52,415 bases of DNA from a virus, in the IMG/VR virus record IMGVR_UViG_3300018917_000004, positions 1-52,415 of that record; one strand, written 5' to 3'. A program made the position numbers and the translations under genes. This document shows positions 40,555 through 48,676 of this stretch, piece after piece. The notes beneath the pieces were generated by a model. That model searched no databases. It saw only the letters and a list, made by a program, of their open reading frames with translations, and was not told the DNA's origin. How positions within the stretch are numbered: position 1 is the first letter of the stretch; each line of letters begins with the position of its first letter.

Positions 40555-40785
40555 TCATCGAGTTTTATCTATGGTCACCTGTTCAGCCATAGACTTAGCA
40601 TCGAAACCAAAGCGCGCTAGAGCCTCACGCTTTAACAGACGCTTAATGTAAGCTCCGAGTTCATTACCGTCACTATCAGCAGCCAAAGCCCTGTATAACA
40701 TTAGCTCATTAGGTGTAAACAGCACCTCAACAACTTCCTTCTTAGCACGGTATTTCTGATTAGATTCAGGGTTAGCGCGTCCCAT
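40555..40785 (-). CDS. Small basic protein, ribbon-helix-helix-like, 76 aa
   Basis: The ATG at 40785 has AGGAG 5 nt upstream. After a short basic head (MGRANPESNQKYRAKK), EVVEVLFTPNELMLYRALAADSDGNELGAYIKRLLKREALARFG reads as strand-helix-helix, the RHH arrangement of small phage repressors. It lies next to the strongest promoter in the window (40518-40546), which it might control. DNA binding is inferred. Confidence 0.5.
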   Translation of the reverse strand: MGRANPESNQKYRAKKEVVEVLFTPNELMLYRALAADSDGNELGAYIKRLLKREALARFGFDAKSMAEQVTIDKTR

Positions 40786-40819
40786 GGTGTCTCCTAAGGG
40801 TGATAATGTGATAACAATG

Positions 40820-41626
40820 CTACTCGGTTTGACCTTTGGCAATGTATTGCTCTATTTCAGTATAGCACGCATCAATACAGCCAGGTTGTTCAGCGATATC
40901 GGCTACACATTGGTCAATAGCGTCCAAGTGGAAATTCATAGCAAAAATGGCTGATTTAGTGTAATCAGTGTCGTAACCATTTTTCACTTGTGACTTATAA
41001 ACGTCCTCTACTTCTGCCAGGGCCTCAGCATCTAACCGAGTCTTAACAATTTTATCAATGTGCCCGTATTCTGTACGGGTGAACGCGGACTGAAAGTGGT
41101 CATAACGGGCCTGATGGTACGGCAGCCGCTCATGGCCTCTATCGATTTTAGCTTGACGCTCGGCTATCTCTGCTTTCAGTCTGGCAATGTTGCTCAACTT
41201 AGGCTTAGGTGCATCAATCATATAGTAATTCTCAAGGGCCGCACGTCGCTTTGTTAAATTACAGAAGCGCTTACTAGTCTTCACAGTTTCCAAGAGTTCA
41301 TCGAAGTTCTTAGGTAGCGTCATTTCAAGCCAATCGGTGCCCTGCTTTGCCTGATAGCACTTGTATCCTACTTGCTCAATGTACTCAGGGTAGAAAAAGG
41401 TCAGGCCTTTACGTAACCGATTAACACAACGGATATAGAATTGACGCATTGAACCCCGGAATTGATAGAGTTCATAAATATCCTTACCTACCTTACGGGC
41501 CACGTCAGCAGCACAAACAATATTAGCCTCACGTACACGCCACTCTTTATTATAATTTGTAATAATCGTTGACCAGCGCCGGTCTTGTACGTCATCTGGG
41601 TACCAATTCGGGTTCCGAGTTTCCAT
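40820..41626 (-). CDS. Unknown 268-aa charged helical protein
   Basis: The ATG at 41626 has AAAGG 8 nt upstream and is preferred to one 11 codons earlier. The protein is basic and helical, with Cys residues scattered (FYIRCVNRLRKG, CNLTKRRAALENYY) and a coiled-coil region ARLKAEIAERQAKIDRGHERL (~residues 150-170). No enzyme motif seen. It ends just before a GTGATAACA site and the RHH-like gene. Probably an early or host-takeover protein by location. Confidence 0.6.
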   Translation of the reverse strand: METRNPNWYPDDVQDRRWSTIITNYNKEWRVREANIVCAADVARKVGKDIYELYQFRGSMRQFYIRCVNRLRKGLTFFYPEYIEQVGYKCYQAKQGTDWLEMTLPKNFDELLETVKTSKRFCNLTKRRAALENYYMIDAPKPKLSNIARLKAEIAERQAKIDRGHERLPYHQARYDHFQSAFTRTEYGHIDKIVKTRLDAEALAEVEDVYKSQVKNGYDTDYTKSAIFAMNFHLDAIDQCVADIAEQPGCIDACYTEIEQYIAKGQTE

Positions 41627-41672
41627 GAGTTCTACCTTTACAATAACTTTATACCTCATGTTAACACAAATA

Positions 41673-41692
41673 ACCCCCAGTTGCCTAGGGGT
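41673..41692 (-). terminator. GCAA-capped terminator (second copy)
   Basis: Minus-strand ACCCCTAG-GCAA-CTGGGGGT (one G-U pair) followed by TATTTGTG; near-copy of the one at 35027-35044. It separates 41715-41870 from 40820-41626. Confidence 0.7.
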
Positions 41693-41714
41693 TACGAGTG
41701 AGTATTTGTACTTA

Positions 41715-41870
41715 TTAGCGTTGAACGAGTCGCATGGTGTTTCTAGAATTCCTGGTAGAACCTGAACAAATAGAGTTTACAAACTGACGCATGGTTAACT
41801 TATTGTAATCCTGAACACACATACCGCCTTTAGCTTCCTTAAAGTTACTCATTCTAGTATGTTGCTTCAT
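41715..41870 (-). CDS. Small basic protein, 51 aa
   Basis: AGGAG lies 5 nt before the ATG at 41870. The peptide is basic (MKQHTRMSNFKEAKGGMCVQ, ending RNSRNTMRLVQR), with two Cys. It sits between a double GTGATAACA site and the GCAA-capped terminator. Function unknown. Confidence 0.55.
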   Translation of the reverse strand: MKQHTRMSNFKEAKGGMCVQDYNKLTMRQFVNSICSGSTRNSRNTMRLVQR

Positions 41871-41907
41871 GTTGTCTCCTGTGTGTGTGATAATGTGATA
41901 ACAAATG

Positions 41908-42144
41908 TTACAGAGGTGGTAAAGGGCCCTCAGGGTTACTGAGTCTATTGTCAATCAAGCTGTCAATATAACGCACCATAGCGTTAATGGTATCAATACG
42001 GGCCTCAAGGCGTCCCAAGTCTTCAAGGGTCATACATACAACGGTGGTACCGTCAGAAGTCGTGAAAGTCGTGTAATTGATAGGGCCATCATCGATATGA
42101 TTTTGTGCTTGTGCCGTTAGTTGCTCTGAGAGATTTGGTTCCAT
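41908..42144 (-). CDS. Small protein, 78 aa, unknown function
   Basis: An acidic protein with a C-terminal helix LEARIDTINAMVRYIDSLIDNRL that could dimerise. No Shine-Dalgarno; the start lies 10 nt after the TTATCACAA motif. Part of the run of small minus-strand genes 41715-42776. Confidence 0.55.
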   Translation of the reverse strand: MEPNLSEQLTAQAQNHIDDGPINYTTFTTSDGTTVVCMTLEDLGRLEARIDTINAMVRYIDSLIDNRLSNPEGPLPPL

Positions 42145-42168
42145 GTGTGTAGTATTGTGATAACAAGG

Positions 42169-42333
42169 CTAATGGTAACTTAAGGGGTGATATTGGCGGT
42201 AGTGCCAACCGGGTAATTGAAGTATCTCGGTAACTCTGGTAGCTCTAGCCTCCCATGTGGTAAATGTTTCTAACTGGGCATTCTCAGGGGCCGCTAGTTC
42301 ATAAACGTACATTGAGAATTTATTCTGAGACAT
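42169..42333 (-). CDS. Small protein, 54 aa
   Basis: ATG at 42333 overlaps the end of the preceding small gene (stop at 42320). The peptide (MSQNKFSMYVYELAAPENAQ, ending HYRQYHPLSYH) is soluble with a Thr/Trp-containing helix. Coupled translation supports it; function unknown. Confidence 0.5.
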   Translation of the reverse strand: MSQNKFSMYVYELAAPENAQLETFTTWEARATRVTEILQLPGWHYRQYHPLSYH

Positions 42334-42487
42334 GAGTGTGAGCGTGTATTTCAAGTACTCTCAAGCGTAACAAGATATCTTCTAAGACCGATTGAGGTAA
42401 ATAAACGCACCTGACGCCGTTAACCTCAAGATGGTCAGCTTGGAAAATAATCTCGTAAGGTATACCAGGGCGTTTAGGTGGCATCAT
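42320..42487 (-). CDS. Small protein, 55 aa
   Basis: Two ATGs (42487, 42484) follow AGGGGG; the second has better spacing. The peptide MMPPKRPGIPYEIIFQADHL, then EVNGVRCVYLPQSVLEDILL, looks like a beta-beta-helix unit. It overlaps both neighbours (42474-42776 upstream, 42169-42333 downstream), typical of coupled phage genes. Function unknown. Confidence 0.55.
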   Translation of the reverse strand: MMPPKRPGIPYEIIFQADHLEVNGVRCVYLPQSVLEDILLRLRVLEIHAHTHVSE

Positions 42488-42776
42488 TACCCCCTAGAAC
42501 TCTAAATGAATCCGAGGTGAAGCGTAGATTCCCTTGTCGCATCAGGTTCAATACTTGCACAGCACGACCGTTAAGGCCCATAGCGGCTTGTGAGTTACCG
42601 TAATGCGTAATCAAGTCAACAACGGTGTCTAGTCGCATAGCAAACACCTCAGGTCTATGGTTAACCAGTCGGGCGAGTGAGGGCGCATTAGGGTATACAC
42701 GCTGACTTAAAGTACGCACCGGGATATTTAGGAAGTTACTAACGGTCTTGAAGGAATGAGTAAACATAGGTGTCAT
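42474..42776 (-). CDS. Small helical, possibly DNA-binding protein, 100 aa
   Basis: A helical protein with VSNFLNIPVRTLSQRVYPNAPSLARLV (residues 12-38), whose spacing resembles a helix-turn-helix but is not conclusive. The C-terminal part (MGLNGRAVQVLNLMRQGNLRF) is also helical. No Shine-Dalgarno. First gene of the 42776-41715 run; a TACTAT -10-like element lies near 42815 on the minus strand. Confidence 0.5.
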   Translation of the reverse strand: MTPMFTHSFKTVSNFLNIPVRTLSQRVYPNAPSLARLVNHRPEVFAMRLDTVVDLITHYGNSQAAMGLNGRAVQVLNLMRQGNLRFTSDSFRVLGGNDAT

Positions 42777-42873
42777 AGCGGTTATTACGGTCTCTTATGT
42801 GAACTGTATCTATATAGTAGCGCTATCGGCCCTGATGCGTCAATGTAATGTATGTTAAGTTTTGTTAAGCACT

Positions 42874-45327
42874 ATGGCAACTGAAAAACCAACACCACCG
42901 GAGGCCCCTAAGGACGCCATTACTACAGTGACCTTAGAGGGCTTTGATGAGCAATGGTCTACAGGGCAACGATTGATTGATGTCTATGTAGTGCTAGGTA
43001 TGAACGATAAGGCCTCTAATTGCCAAGTGGTAATAGCTGACCCTGATTACGCTACGGCCGCTAAGTTAATCAATCATACCTTGACTTCCGGGGGCATACA
43101 GGCCCTTGAGGGTTCAAGTGTGCCTAACGGCACTTCACAGCCTAGTACACCTAGTGGGCCGAGCGCTAGCTCTGGGTTTAACTTAACGACCAATACCGCA
43201 CCGCCGCCTAAGGGTAATATGCAGCCCGGTTGGAATAGTGAGCAAGAGTTCATCGATGAAATGATAAGAAAAGCTCATGCATTTGGCTTAACCGATAAGG
43301 CCCAGTTAGCTTACATGTTGGCGACGTGTAAAATCGAAAACTCAATGGGTGCTGATTTGGTCGAGAATACAAACGGTGCGTACTTAGAGGGCCGTGCTGA
43401 CCTGGGGAACACTCAACCCGGCGATGGCTACAAGTATCGAGGTAGGGGCCTTGTACAGCTCACAGGGCGTGCTGTGTATCGTGATGTAGGCAGAGTTCTC
43501 AGTTTACCATTAGAGGCCACGCCGGACGTTGCAGCCTACCCTGATGTAGCGTTCTTGATTATGTTCACCCATGCCAAGCAGGGCCTACCAATTGCCAACA
43601 GGAAACCACTTAGCACATATTTAGACGAAAGTAAAGGTAAATTCGATTGGTTTAATGCGAGACGCACTATAAACGGCACGGCCAACGCTGCTAAAATAGG
43701 GGCCGATGCTGAGCAGTGGTACAAACGGATGCCTGAGTTGATAGCTAGGGCCATGGGTGGCGCACCGGCCGCAACTAAGGTACCACCGGCTACTAGTGCC
43801 GCTATAGCAGAAGGTGTCCCTGTTGGCTCTACGGTGCCGCCTGTGAAAGGTAGTAAGCTAATCGTGAAGCATCAGGAGTATGAGTATATATACTACCATC
43901 AGGGCACGACGATAAAAGATGATGGTAACTTGGTGCTAAAGGGAACAGGGGTGAGATATGAGCTATCACGGCGCAAGAGAAACAAGACAGAATCGTCGCT
44001 ATCACTGAAAGCGTTGGCGACTAAGGTTGCTACGGCCCACGGGTGCAAATTAGAGTGGCTAGCTGACTTTGATGTGCCCTATACCTTTCTAGACCAAACA
44101 GGAATCAGTGACTATGAGTTACTTAAGCGTGAGTGTGCTGCCGCTGGTCTCTTTATCACTGACAGTTCATCAAAGCCTCATGAGCGTCCACCGGCCTCTA
44201 GTCAGCCCTCATCGAAACCAAGCACCGGCGATATTGCTAGTTTAACAGGTGAACTCATAACGACTTCGAGTAATGCCGGGGCCACTGCGACTAACACAAT
44301 TGTAATAAAATCATTAAGAAATATTAAGGATACCGATTTAGTCATAGAGAAAGGTGTAAACCTGATTAGCTTCGAGATTAGCGATGAGCCACTAGATGGT
44401 AATAAGACCGTACCTGACGCTGGTTCATCACTGCAACAGAGTGAAGTTAAGACCCAAATAGACCCTATGGCCGCTAAGTTAGTACAGACTAAACCTGATG
44501 TTGATAAGGCGGCTGATAAGGCGACAACAGGGAACCAAGCTAAGACCACAACGGCCCAAGTGGCCCCTGGTGCTGAAATGATACAAAGCACGAACGCCGC
44601 TAGAACCAAGAGGGTAAAAGGGCTACCGAGTAAGTTCACTATTGTTACCACAAAGGAAGTGTTGGCACTAGAGCCACTTAGCGGTATCAGGACACGAGGG
44701 CTGCCGGGGGTATTGAGTAGAGTGTGGTTGCTCGATACAATCAAACATTACCTCATGGACGGTAAGACAGAGTTAGGCTGTTGTAGCCCTGTTGAAGTAC
44801 TTGATAACGCACCGCCGGCCGCAGTTACCCCCGGTACCACGACACCTACCGGGCCGCTACCACCGCCTGTTAGTGGCTTTGTAATGCCCCTAGGTGGCAT
44901 TTGTACCTCACCTTTCGGCCAGAGAAACGGTAGACTTCATGCAGGTTGGGACATACAAAGCCCTAAAGGGTACCAAACTAAAATACAAGGTGAAGCGGTG
45001 TGTGCCAGTGCCGCAGGTAAAGTCATATTCGCCGCTAATAATAATGATGGCTACGGGGCCCGTGTTGACATAGCGCACGATGGTGGTAAAGTAACTCGCT
45101 ATGCACACCTTTACAGCATAAGTGTGAAAGTAGGCGACATGGTGCAACAGTTACAGCCTATTGGTATTGAGGGCGGCAGTGGTAACAAAGGCCTAAAGAG
45201 TTACGCTGTACACTTACACTTCGAGATACGAGACGGGGCAGGCTTTGGCGGTAATGGCGTTCATGACCCTAAGAAATTCTTACCTTCTCTGAGTCGCGGT
45301 GCTACCGTTAAACTCGGTTCTAAATGA
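42874..45327 (+). CDS. Baseplate hub (gpD-like) with inserted GH19 and C-terminal M23 lytic domains
   Basis: 817 aa, the most elaborate tail gene. Residues ~12-80 ([15 protein letters not shown]...) and ~327-530 ([55 protein letters not shown]) form a split gpD/late-control-type hub. Between them, ~120-295 is a GH19 chitinase-like muramidase ([22 protein letters not shown]). A Pro/Thr linker leads to an M23 peptidase (~675-805; [15 protein letters not shown]). The hub would breach glycan and peptide bonds during entry. No Shine-Dalgarno; the stop starts a TGAGCC-UCAC-GGCTC hairpin. Confidence 0.8.
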   Translation: MATEKPTPPEAPKDAITTVTLEGFDEQWSTGQRLIDVYVVLGMNDKASNCQVVIADPDYATAAKLINHTLTSGGIQALEGSSVPNGTSQPSTPSGPSASSGFNLTTNTAPPPKGNMQPGWNSEQEFIDEMIRKAHAFGLTDKAQLAYMLATCKIENSMGADLVENTNGAYLEGRADLGNTQPGDGYKYRGRGLVQLTGRAVYRDVGRVLSLPLEATPDVAAYPDVAFLIMFTHAKQGLPIANRKPLSTYLDESKGKFDWFNARRTINGTANAAKIGADAEQWYKRMPELIARAMGGAPAATKVPPATSAAIAEGVPVGSTVPPVKGSKLIVKHQEYEYIYYHQGTTIKDDGNLVLKGTGVRYELSRRKRNKTESSLSLKALATKVATAHGCKLEWLADFDVPYTFLDQTGISDYELLKRECAAAGLFITDSSSKPHERPPASSQPSSKPSTGDIASLTGELITTSSNAGATATNTIVIKSLRNIKDTDLVIEKGVNLISFEISDEPLDGNKTVPDAGSSLQQSEVKTQIDPMAAKLVQTKPDVDKAADKATTGNQAKTTTAQVAPGAEMIQSTNAARTKRVKGLPSKFTIVTTKEVLALEPLSGIRTRGLPGVLSRVWLLDTIKHYLMDGKTELGCCSPVEVLDNAPPAAVTPGTTTPTGPLPPPVSGFVMPLGGICTSPFGQRNGRLHAGWDIQSPKGYQTKIQGEAVCASAAGKVIFAANNNDGYGARVDIAHDGGKVTRYAHLYSISVKVGDMVQQLQPIGIEGGSGNKGLKSYAVHLHFEIRDGAGFGGNGVHDPKKFLPSLSRGATVKLGSK

Positions 45328-45362
45328 GCCTCACGGCTCTAATTACCTAGTGACAATAAATA

Positions 45363-45388
45363 ACCCTGTATCATTGTGATAACAGGGT
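45363..45388. terminator. Hairpin terminator carrying GTGATAACA (copy 9)
   Basis: Arms ACCCTGT/ACAGGGT with CAATAAATA on its left, between the convergent hub gene and the coiled-coil gene 45441-45917. Confidence 0.75.
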
Positions 45389-45440
45389 CATGATAGCCGT
45401 AAGGCTACAAGGGTATTAAGGGTTATAAGGCTACAAAGTG

Positions 45441-45917
45441 TTAACAGTCGTTACGCAACTCATAAAGAGCGCTAGAGACCTTATCGGCAAAAGTGCGAAA
45501 AGCGTCAACACGCTGGTTAACATTACTATAGTTCCTACTGGTCTGCTCTAGTTCAGCTTGTGTCTTCTCAAGTTGCTTCAGTGTATTACTAAATGCATCA
45601 CGAGTGGCCGCCAATTCCTCTCGGACATCATTGAGCATACGTACCGCATTACAATAACGGTCATTCATGTACTCTAAATCGTCGTTTAGCTTAGCTGTCA
45701 GCTCAATGAGTTCTTTAGAATCCTCCTGTGCGTTAAGTTTCTCTGATAGCCTCATAATCTCATCAGCGGCTTTGATAGCCTCAACGCGCCATTTAGCGGC
45801 CTCATTGCGAATAAGACGGCAGATGGTATCGTGTTCTTCCTTGGTCACATACTGACCCTTGGGGCAACCATTAACCGCAGGTACATAACTTACACCATTA
45901 ATTACTACGTTATCCAT
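45441..45917 (-). CDS. Coiled-coil protein, 158 aa
   Basis: The ATG at 45917 has GAGG 6 nt upstream and overlaps the end of the methyltransferase gene. After a short N-terminal domain with GCPKGQYVTKEEHD, residues ~45-145 form a long coiled coil (LTAKLNDDLEYMNDRYCNAV; LKQLEKTQAELEQTSRNY). Probably a structural or assembly helper; no function can be named. Confidence 0.6.
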   Translation of the reverse strand: MDNVVINGVSYVPAVNGCPKGQYVTKEEHDTICRLIRNEAAKWRVEAIKAADEIMRLSEKLNAQEDSKELIELTAKLNDDLEYMNDRYCNAVRMLNDVREELAATRDAFSNTLKQLEKTQAELEQTSRNYSNVNQRVDAFRTFADKVSSALYELRNDC

Positions 45918-46914
45918 GATTAACCTCATTTAGGTAGTTGACAATTGAGTGACCTAATGCCTTAGCGAGATTCACAGGAACAGCGTTGCCAATTTGCTTA
46001 TACTGGCTACTGTCGCTACCAGTGAACACGTAATCATCAGGGAATGTTTGTATTCTAGCATATTCTCGAACACTTAGTGGCCTAGTTTCTAATGGGTGAC
46101 ACCGTTCCGTCTTCTTACCATAGGGGGATGTCAGTAACGTCAAGGAAGGCTTAAAGCGACTAAGGCGTCTTAGTATACCAGTTGACCCGGTGCCTGTTGC
46201 ATTCCATAAGGGGCCTAGGTATTGTTGCTGCGTCTCAGGGTCTAACGATGTCCAATGCTTACCCTCAGGTACTTGTGATAACAAATCAGCCTTGGTGTTA
46301 CTGTAAGTAAAGCCGGTTGACCAAGGTACATCCTGTAGGGCATAGTTCAATAAATGGCATACCGGGGCAGGCTTTGGCCACTGAAAGACAGCGTTATCGT
46401 GACAGGTGCCCATTATGAATAACCGTTTGCGTGATTGTGGCACCTCGTAGTCAACGGCGTTCAAGAGGCGATAATCGACCTGATAGCCTAATTGTCTAAA
46501 TGCGCTAACAATTGCCATCATTGTATTGCCACCATCTTGACTAAGTAGCCCTGGCACGTTCTCAGCTAGAAACAAGGCGGGCCGTGTCTCATCAATGCAC
46601 CTTAGCATCTCGAAGAATAATAGGCCCCTAGGGTCTCTCTCGCCGTTACGTTGACCAATTAAGCTAAACGGTTGGCACGGGAAACCGCCAGTTACCACAT
46701 GAGGCCTATAGCCTTTATAATCGACCTTGGTTACATCCTGTTGCCTTACACGCCATTCTGGTCTATTATGACGTAAAGTATTACAAGCGTCCTTATTGTT
46801 CTCTACTAGTAAGGCAGGATGAATACCGGCGGCCTCAAGACCTAAAGCGAGACCTCCGGCCCCTGCGAATAACTCAATGCTGCTGTAGTCTTGTGATAAC
46901 ATGATACTACTCAT
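45910..46914 (-). CDS. C5-cytosine DNA methyltransferase
   Basis: 334 aa with the ordered motifs of the family: I ELFAGAGGLALGLEAAG (~13-29), IV GGFPCQPFS (catalytic Cys, ~77-85), VI AENVPG, VIII QSRKRLFIMG (~160) and X QIGNAVPVNLAKAL (~310). It would protect phage DNA against a host restriction enzyme; the recognition domain (~185-265) gives no target by eye. No cognate endonuclease lies beside it. A TTATCACAA motif encodes MLSQ at its N-terminus. Confidence 0.88.
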   Translation of the reverse strand: MSSIMLSQDYSSIELFAGAGGLALGLEAAGIHPALLVENNKDACNTLRHNRPEWRVRQQDVTKVDYKGYRPHVVTGGFPCQPFSLIGQRNGERDPRGLLFFEMLRCIDETRPALFLAENVPGLLSQDGGNTMMAIVSAFRQLGYQVDYRLLNAVDYEVPQSRKRLFIMGTCHDNAVFQWPKPAPVCHLLNYALQDVPWSTGFTYSNTKADLLSQVPEGKHWTSLDPETQQQYLGPLWNATGTGSTGILRRLSRFKPSLTLLTSPYGKKTERCHPLETRPLSVREYARIQTFPDDYVFTGSDSSQYKQIGNAVPVNLAKALGHSIVNYLNEVNHG

Positions 46915-47044
46915 TAATTAAGGTGTAACCGGGGCGGCCCATATACCAAAGTTTAGCTAGTTGCAATTGTTGGTTATCAGGGTAACAGCGGCTCTCGATT
47001 ACGCCACAGTGGTCAAGTGTCAAGCAATACGTTTTGGTTTTCAT
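46907..47044 (-). CDS. Small protein, 45 aa, coupled to the methyltransferase
   Basis: A short frame MKTKTYCLTLDHCGVIESRC, then YPDNQQLQLAKLWYMGRPGY, ending TLINE, whose stop overlaps the methyltransferase start (ATGAGTAG). A TACTAT -10-like element is near 47072. Cys residues at 7, 13 and 20. Function unknown. Confidence 0.55.
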   Translation of the reverse strand: MKTKTYCLTLDHCGVIESRCYPDNQQLQLAKLWYMGRPGYTLINE

Positions 47045-47116
47045 TAGGACTAACCTGTATCTCTATACCTCTATAGTAGCAACCAATTAGCCCTCAGTGT
47101 TAACTGTTTACAAAAC

Positions 47117-47491
47117 TTAACCTAGGAAAGATACGAAAGAGTAAAGGCTCATGTCTTCACTATCGGCATCAGGTTGCCCCGGTTGCCCTATATACCACCA
47201 TGCCACGTATTCAATTATGTTCCCATCATTCCACACTTTAGCACTAAGGTTATTTAGGTCATGCATTAATTTAGAGTACATTGGCGACATATCAGAGATA
47301 CCTTTAACACAAAGTGCTTTAGAAGTCAAGTAAGTCGTATAGCGTTCTAGCTGGTCACTGTTATATCTAGTGACACCGGCGTGTAATAGTTGAATACCGC
47401 TAGCCTCAAGGGAATCTAAGTGCTTTACGAGGTGCCCTGGTATATCACAGTACTCACGTTTAAACAATCGGGAATAAGAGGTATCTTTCAT
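47117..47491 (-). CDS. Unknown 124-aa protein coupled to the kinase gene
   Basis: Starts in an ATGA overlap with the stop of the dNMP kinase gene. Soluble, helical N-terminal half (LVKHLDSLEASGIQLLHAGV) and Trp/Tyr-rich end (IIEYVAWWYIGQPGQPDADSED). No motif recognised; translational coupling suggests a related function in nucleotide supply. Confidence 0.6.
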   Translation of the reverse strand: MKDTSYSRLFKREYCDIPGHLVKHLDSLEASGIQLLHAGVTRYNSDQLERYTTYLTSKALCVKGISDMSPMYSKLMHDLNNLSAKVWNDGNIIEYVAWWYIGQPGQPDADSEDMSLYSFVSFLG

Positions 47492-48057
47492 TGCATTAGG
47501 CCTGCTGTGATTAGTTGGTTGGCGATAGTGGTGAGTAGGCCGCCATAGGTGCCATAGTTCATTATGATGCCATGATGGGCCGCAACTCGACTCAATGTTT
47601 TAATGTTAACCCCTAGGTATTTATCGGTTTCTAGTGCTGTCGCAATGCTACGTTGCACCTGGAAGAGATATAAGGCCTCAGTGGTAGCTAGGCTCTTAAG
47701 GTATTCTGCCTCCACAGGGTTCCTCATGTCAGTAAATACCGGCACTTGCCCCCGTTCTAAATATGAAGCCACTTGTCGCTTAGTGTAGTGTAGGCCTAAC
47801 CTGGGATGTAACTGTGGCATTACTTCAAACCCTTTAACCATTAGGTCTAGCGGTGATACACCGAGGTCATCAATAACCGTAGTACGCCACTCTCGGTCTT
47901 CCAGTTGCTCTAATGTTACACCAAGGTATTGTGATAACATCAGTTTAAATGGTTCAACGAATTTAACATTGACTAAGGCATGTGATAACAAATCACGCAT
48001 TAGGCGAAACGTTGTGTCCTTACCGGCCCCCGATAACCCTGCTAGCACGATGAGCAT
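47488..48057 (-). CDS. Deoxynucleoside monophosphate kinase-like P-loop enzyme
   Basis: 189 aa with GAGG 7 nt before the ATG. P-loop GLSGAGKDT is at residues 7-15; VEPFKLMLSQYLGV, TVIDDLGVSPLDLMVKGFEV and VFTDMRNPVEAEYL follow the order seen in T4 gp1-like dNMP kinases. It would convert dNMPs from degraded host DNA to dNDPs for replication. Two motif copies in the gene encode LSQ and LSH. Identification is by P-loop and general layout. Confidence 0.7.
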   Translation of the reverse strand: MLIVLAGLSGAGKDTTFRLMRDLLSHALVNVKFVEPFKLMLSQYLGVTLEQLEDREWRTTVIDDLGVSPLDLMVKGFEVMPQLHPRLGLHYTKRQVASYLERGQVPVFTDMRNPVEAEYLKSLATTEALYLFQVQRSIATALETDKYLGVNIKTLSRVAAHHGIIMNYGTYGGLLTTIANQLITAGLMQ

Positions 48058-48121
48058 AAATTAACCTCTCGGTTGAAACTATGTCCTCATTATAGCACAA
48101 TGTACCTTTAGATAATAAAAT

Positions 48122-48147
48122 ACCCTGTTATCACAAGGACACAGGGT
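48122..48147. terminator. Hairpin terminator carrying TGTTATCAC (copy 10)
   Basis: Arms ACCCTGT/ACAGGGT, between the kinase promoter region and the gap 48148-48322. Confidence 0.7.
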
Positions 48148-48322
48148 ATATCAGGTTAATGATGAGAACTTATCAATCCGGGCGTCCTTTAGTTTGTTCC
48201 GTATTATTCCGGTGAGAACCGGAAAAGTCCACACCTTCTACCATGTAGCGTTTTAGAGCCTCAGGATGTAAGTGGTACTAACCGTACCTTGGTTATACGG
48301 TTAACCGTCATGCCAATAAATA
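48148..48322. other. Non-coding gap between two hairpins
   Basis: Part of a 319-bp gap (48058-48376). Besides terminator copies 10 and 11 it holds a CCGG-TTCTCA-CCGG hairpin (minus strand) and a 23-codon frame (48175-48246, minus) that has no ribosome-binding site. I see no other feature. Confidence 0.4.
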
Positions 48323-48350
48323 ACCCCTGTGACATTGTTATCACAAGGGT
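48323..48350. terminator. Hairpin terminator carrying TGTTATCAC (copy 11)
   Basis: Same as the copy at 1193-1220 over more than 35 bp including the flank CAATAAATAA; downstream of 48377-48613 on the minus strand. Confidence 0.75.
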
Positions 48351-48376
48351 AATAAGGTAACCAAGGGTTGAAAGTT

Positions 48377-48613
48377 TTACCTGAACATACTGTCAAGCAC
48401 AACGCTAACTAGTTTTAAACCGAGGAGAATTAAAGGTAACAGACTCAACCAGAGTACTAGGTTCAAGAAGGCTGCCGGTATCAGCATGACTAGCCAGGTC
48501 AGAACGGTGGCCACAATGGGCATAAAGCCTAAGGTGAGCCAGAACAACATAACACTGCCGCTAAACATCTGGTAACATAATGCAGCCAATATCGCCCAAG
48601 TGATTAAATGCAT
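48377..48613 (-). CDS. Small integral membrane protein, 78 aa
   Basis: Almost wholly hydrophobic, with about three spans (ITWAILAALCYQMFSG, LTLGFMPIVATVLTWLVMLIP, LVLWLSLLPLILLGLKLV). AAGG lies ~10 nt before the ATG. It follows the polymerase gene by 63 nt. A holin-like, antiholin or superinfection-exclusion role is possible; nothing chooses between them. Confidence 0.6.
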   Translation of the reverse strand: MHLITWAILAALCYQMFSGSVMLFWLTLGFMPIVATVLTWLVMLIPAAFLNLVLWLSLLPLILLGLKLVSVVLDSMFR

Positions 48614-48676
48614 ATCGTTGAACCTTTTACGTTATATTGACCATTATAGGGCCTAAGGCGGCCCTATGTCCACTAT

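Noticed and set aside
44202-44744. A 180-aa minus-strand ORF inside the hub gene
   Set aside because: Shadow frame of the hub; its hydrophobicity reflects Thr/Ala/Pro-rich linker codons read backwards.
48175-48246. A 23-codon minus-strand frame (start MVEGVDFSGSHRNN)
   Set aside because: Protein-like composition but no ribosome-binding site, very short, and it spans a CCGG hairpin.
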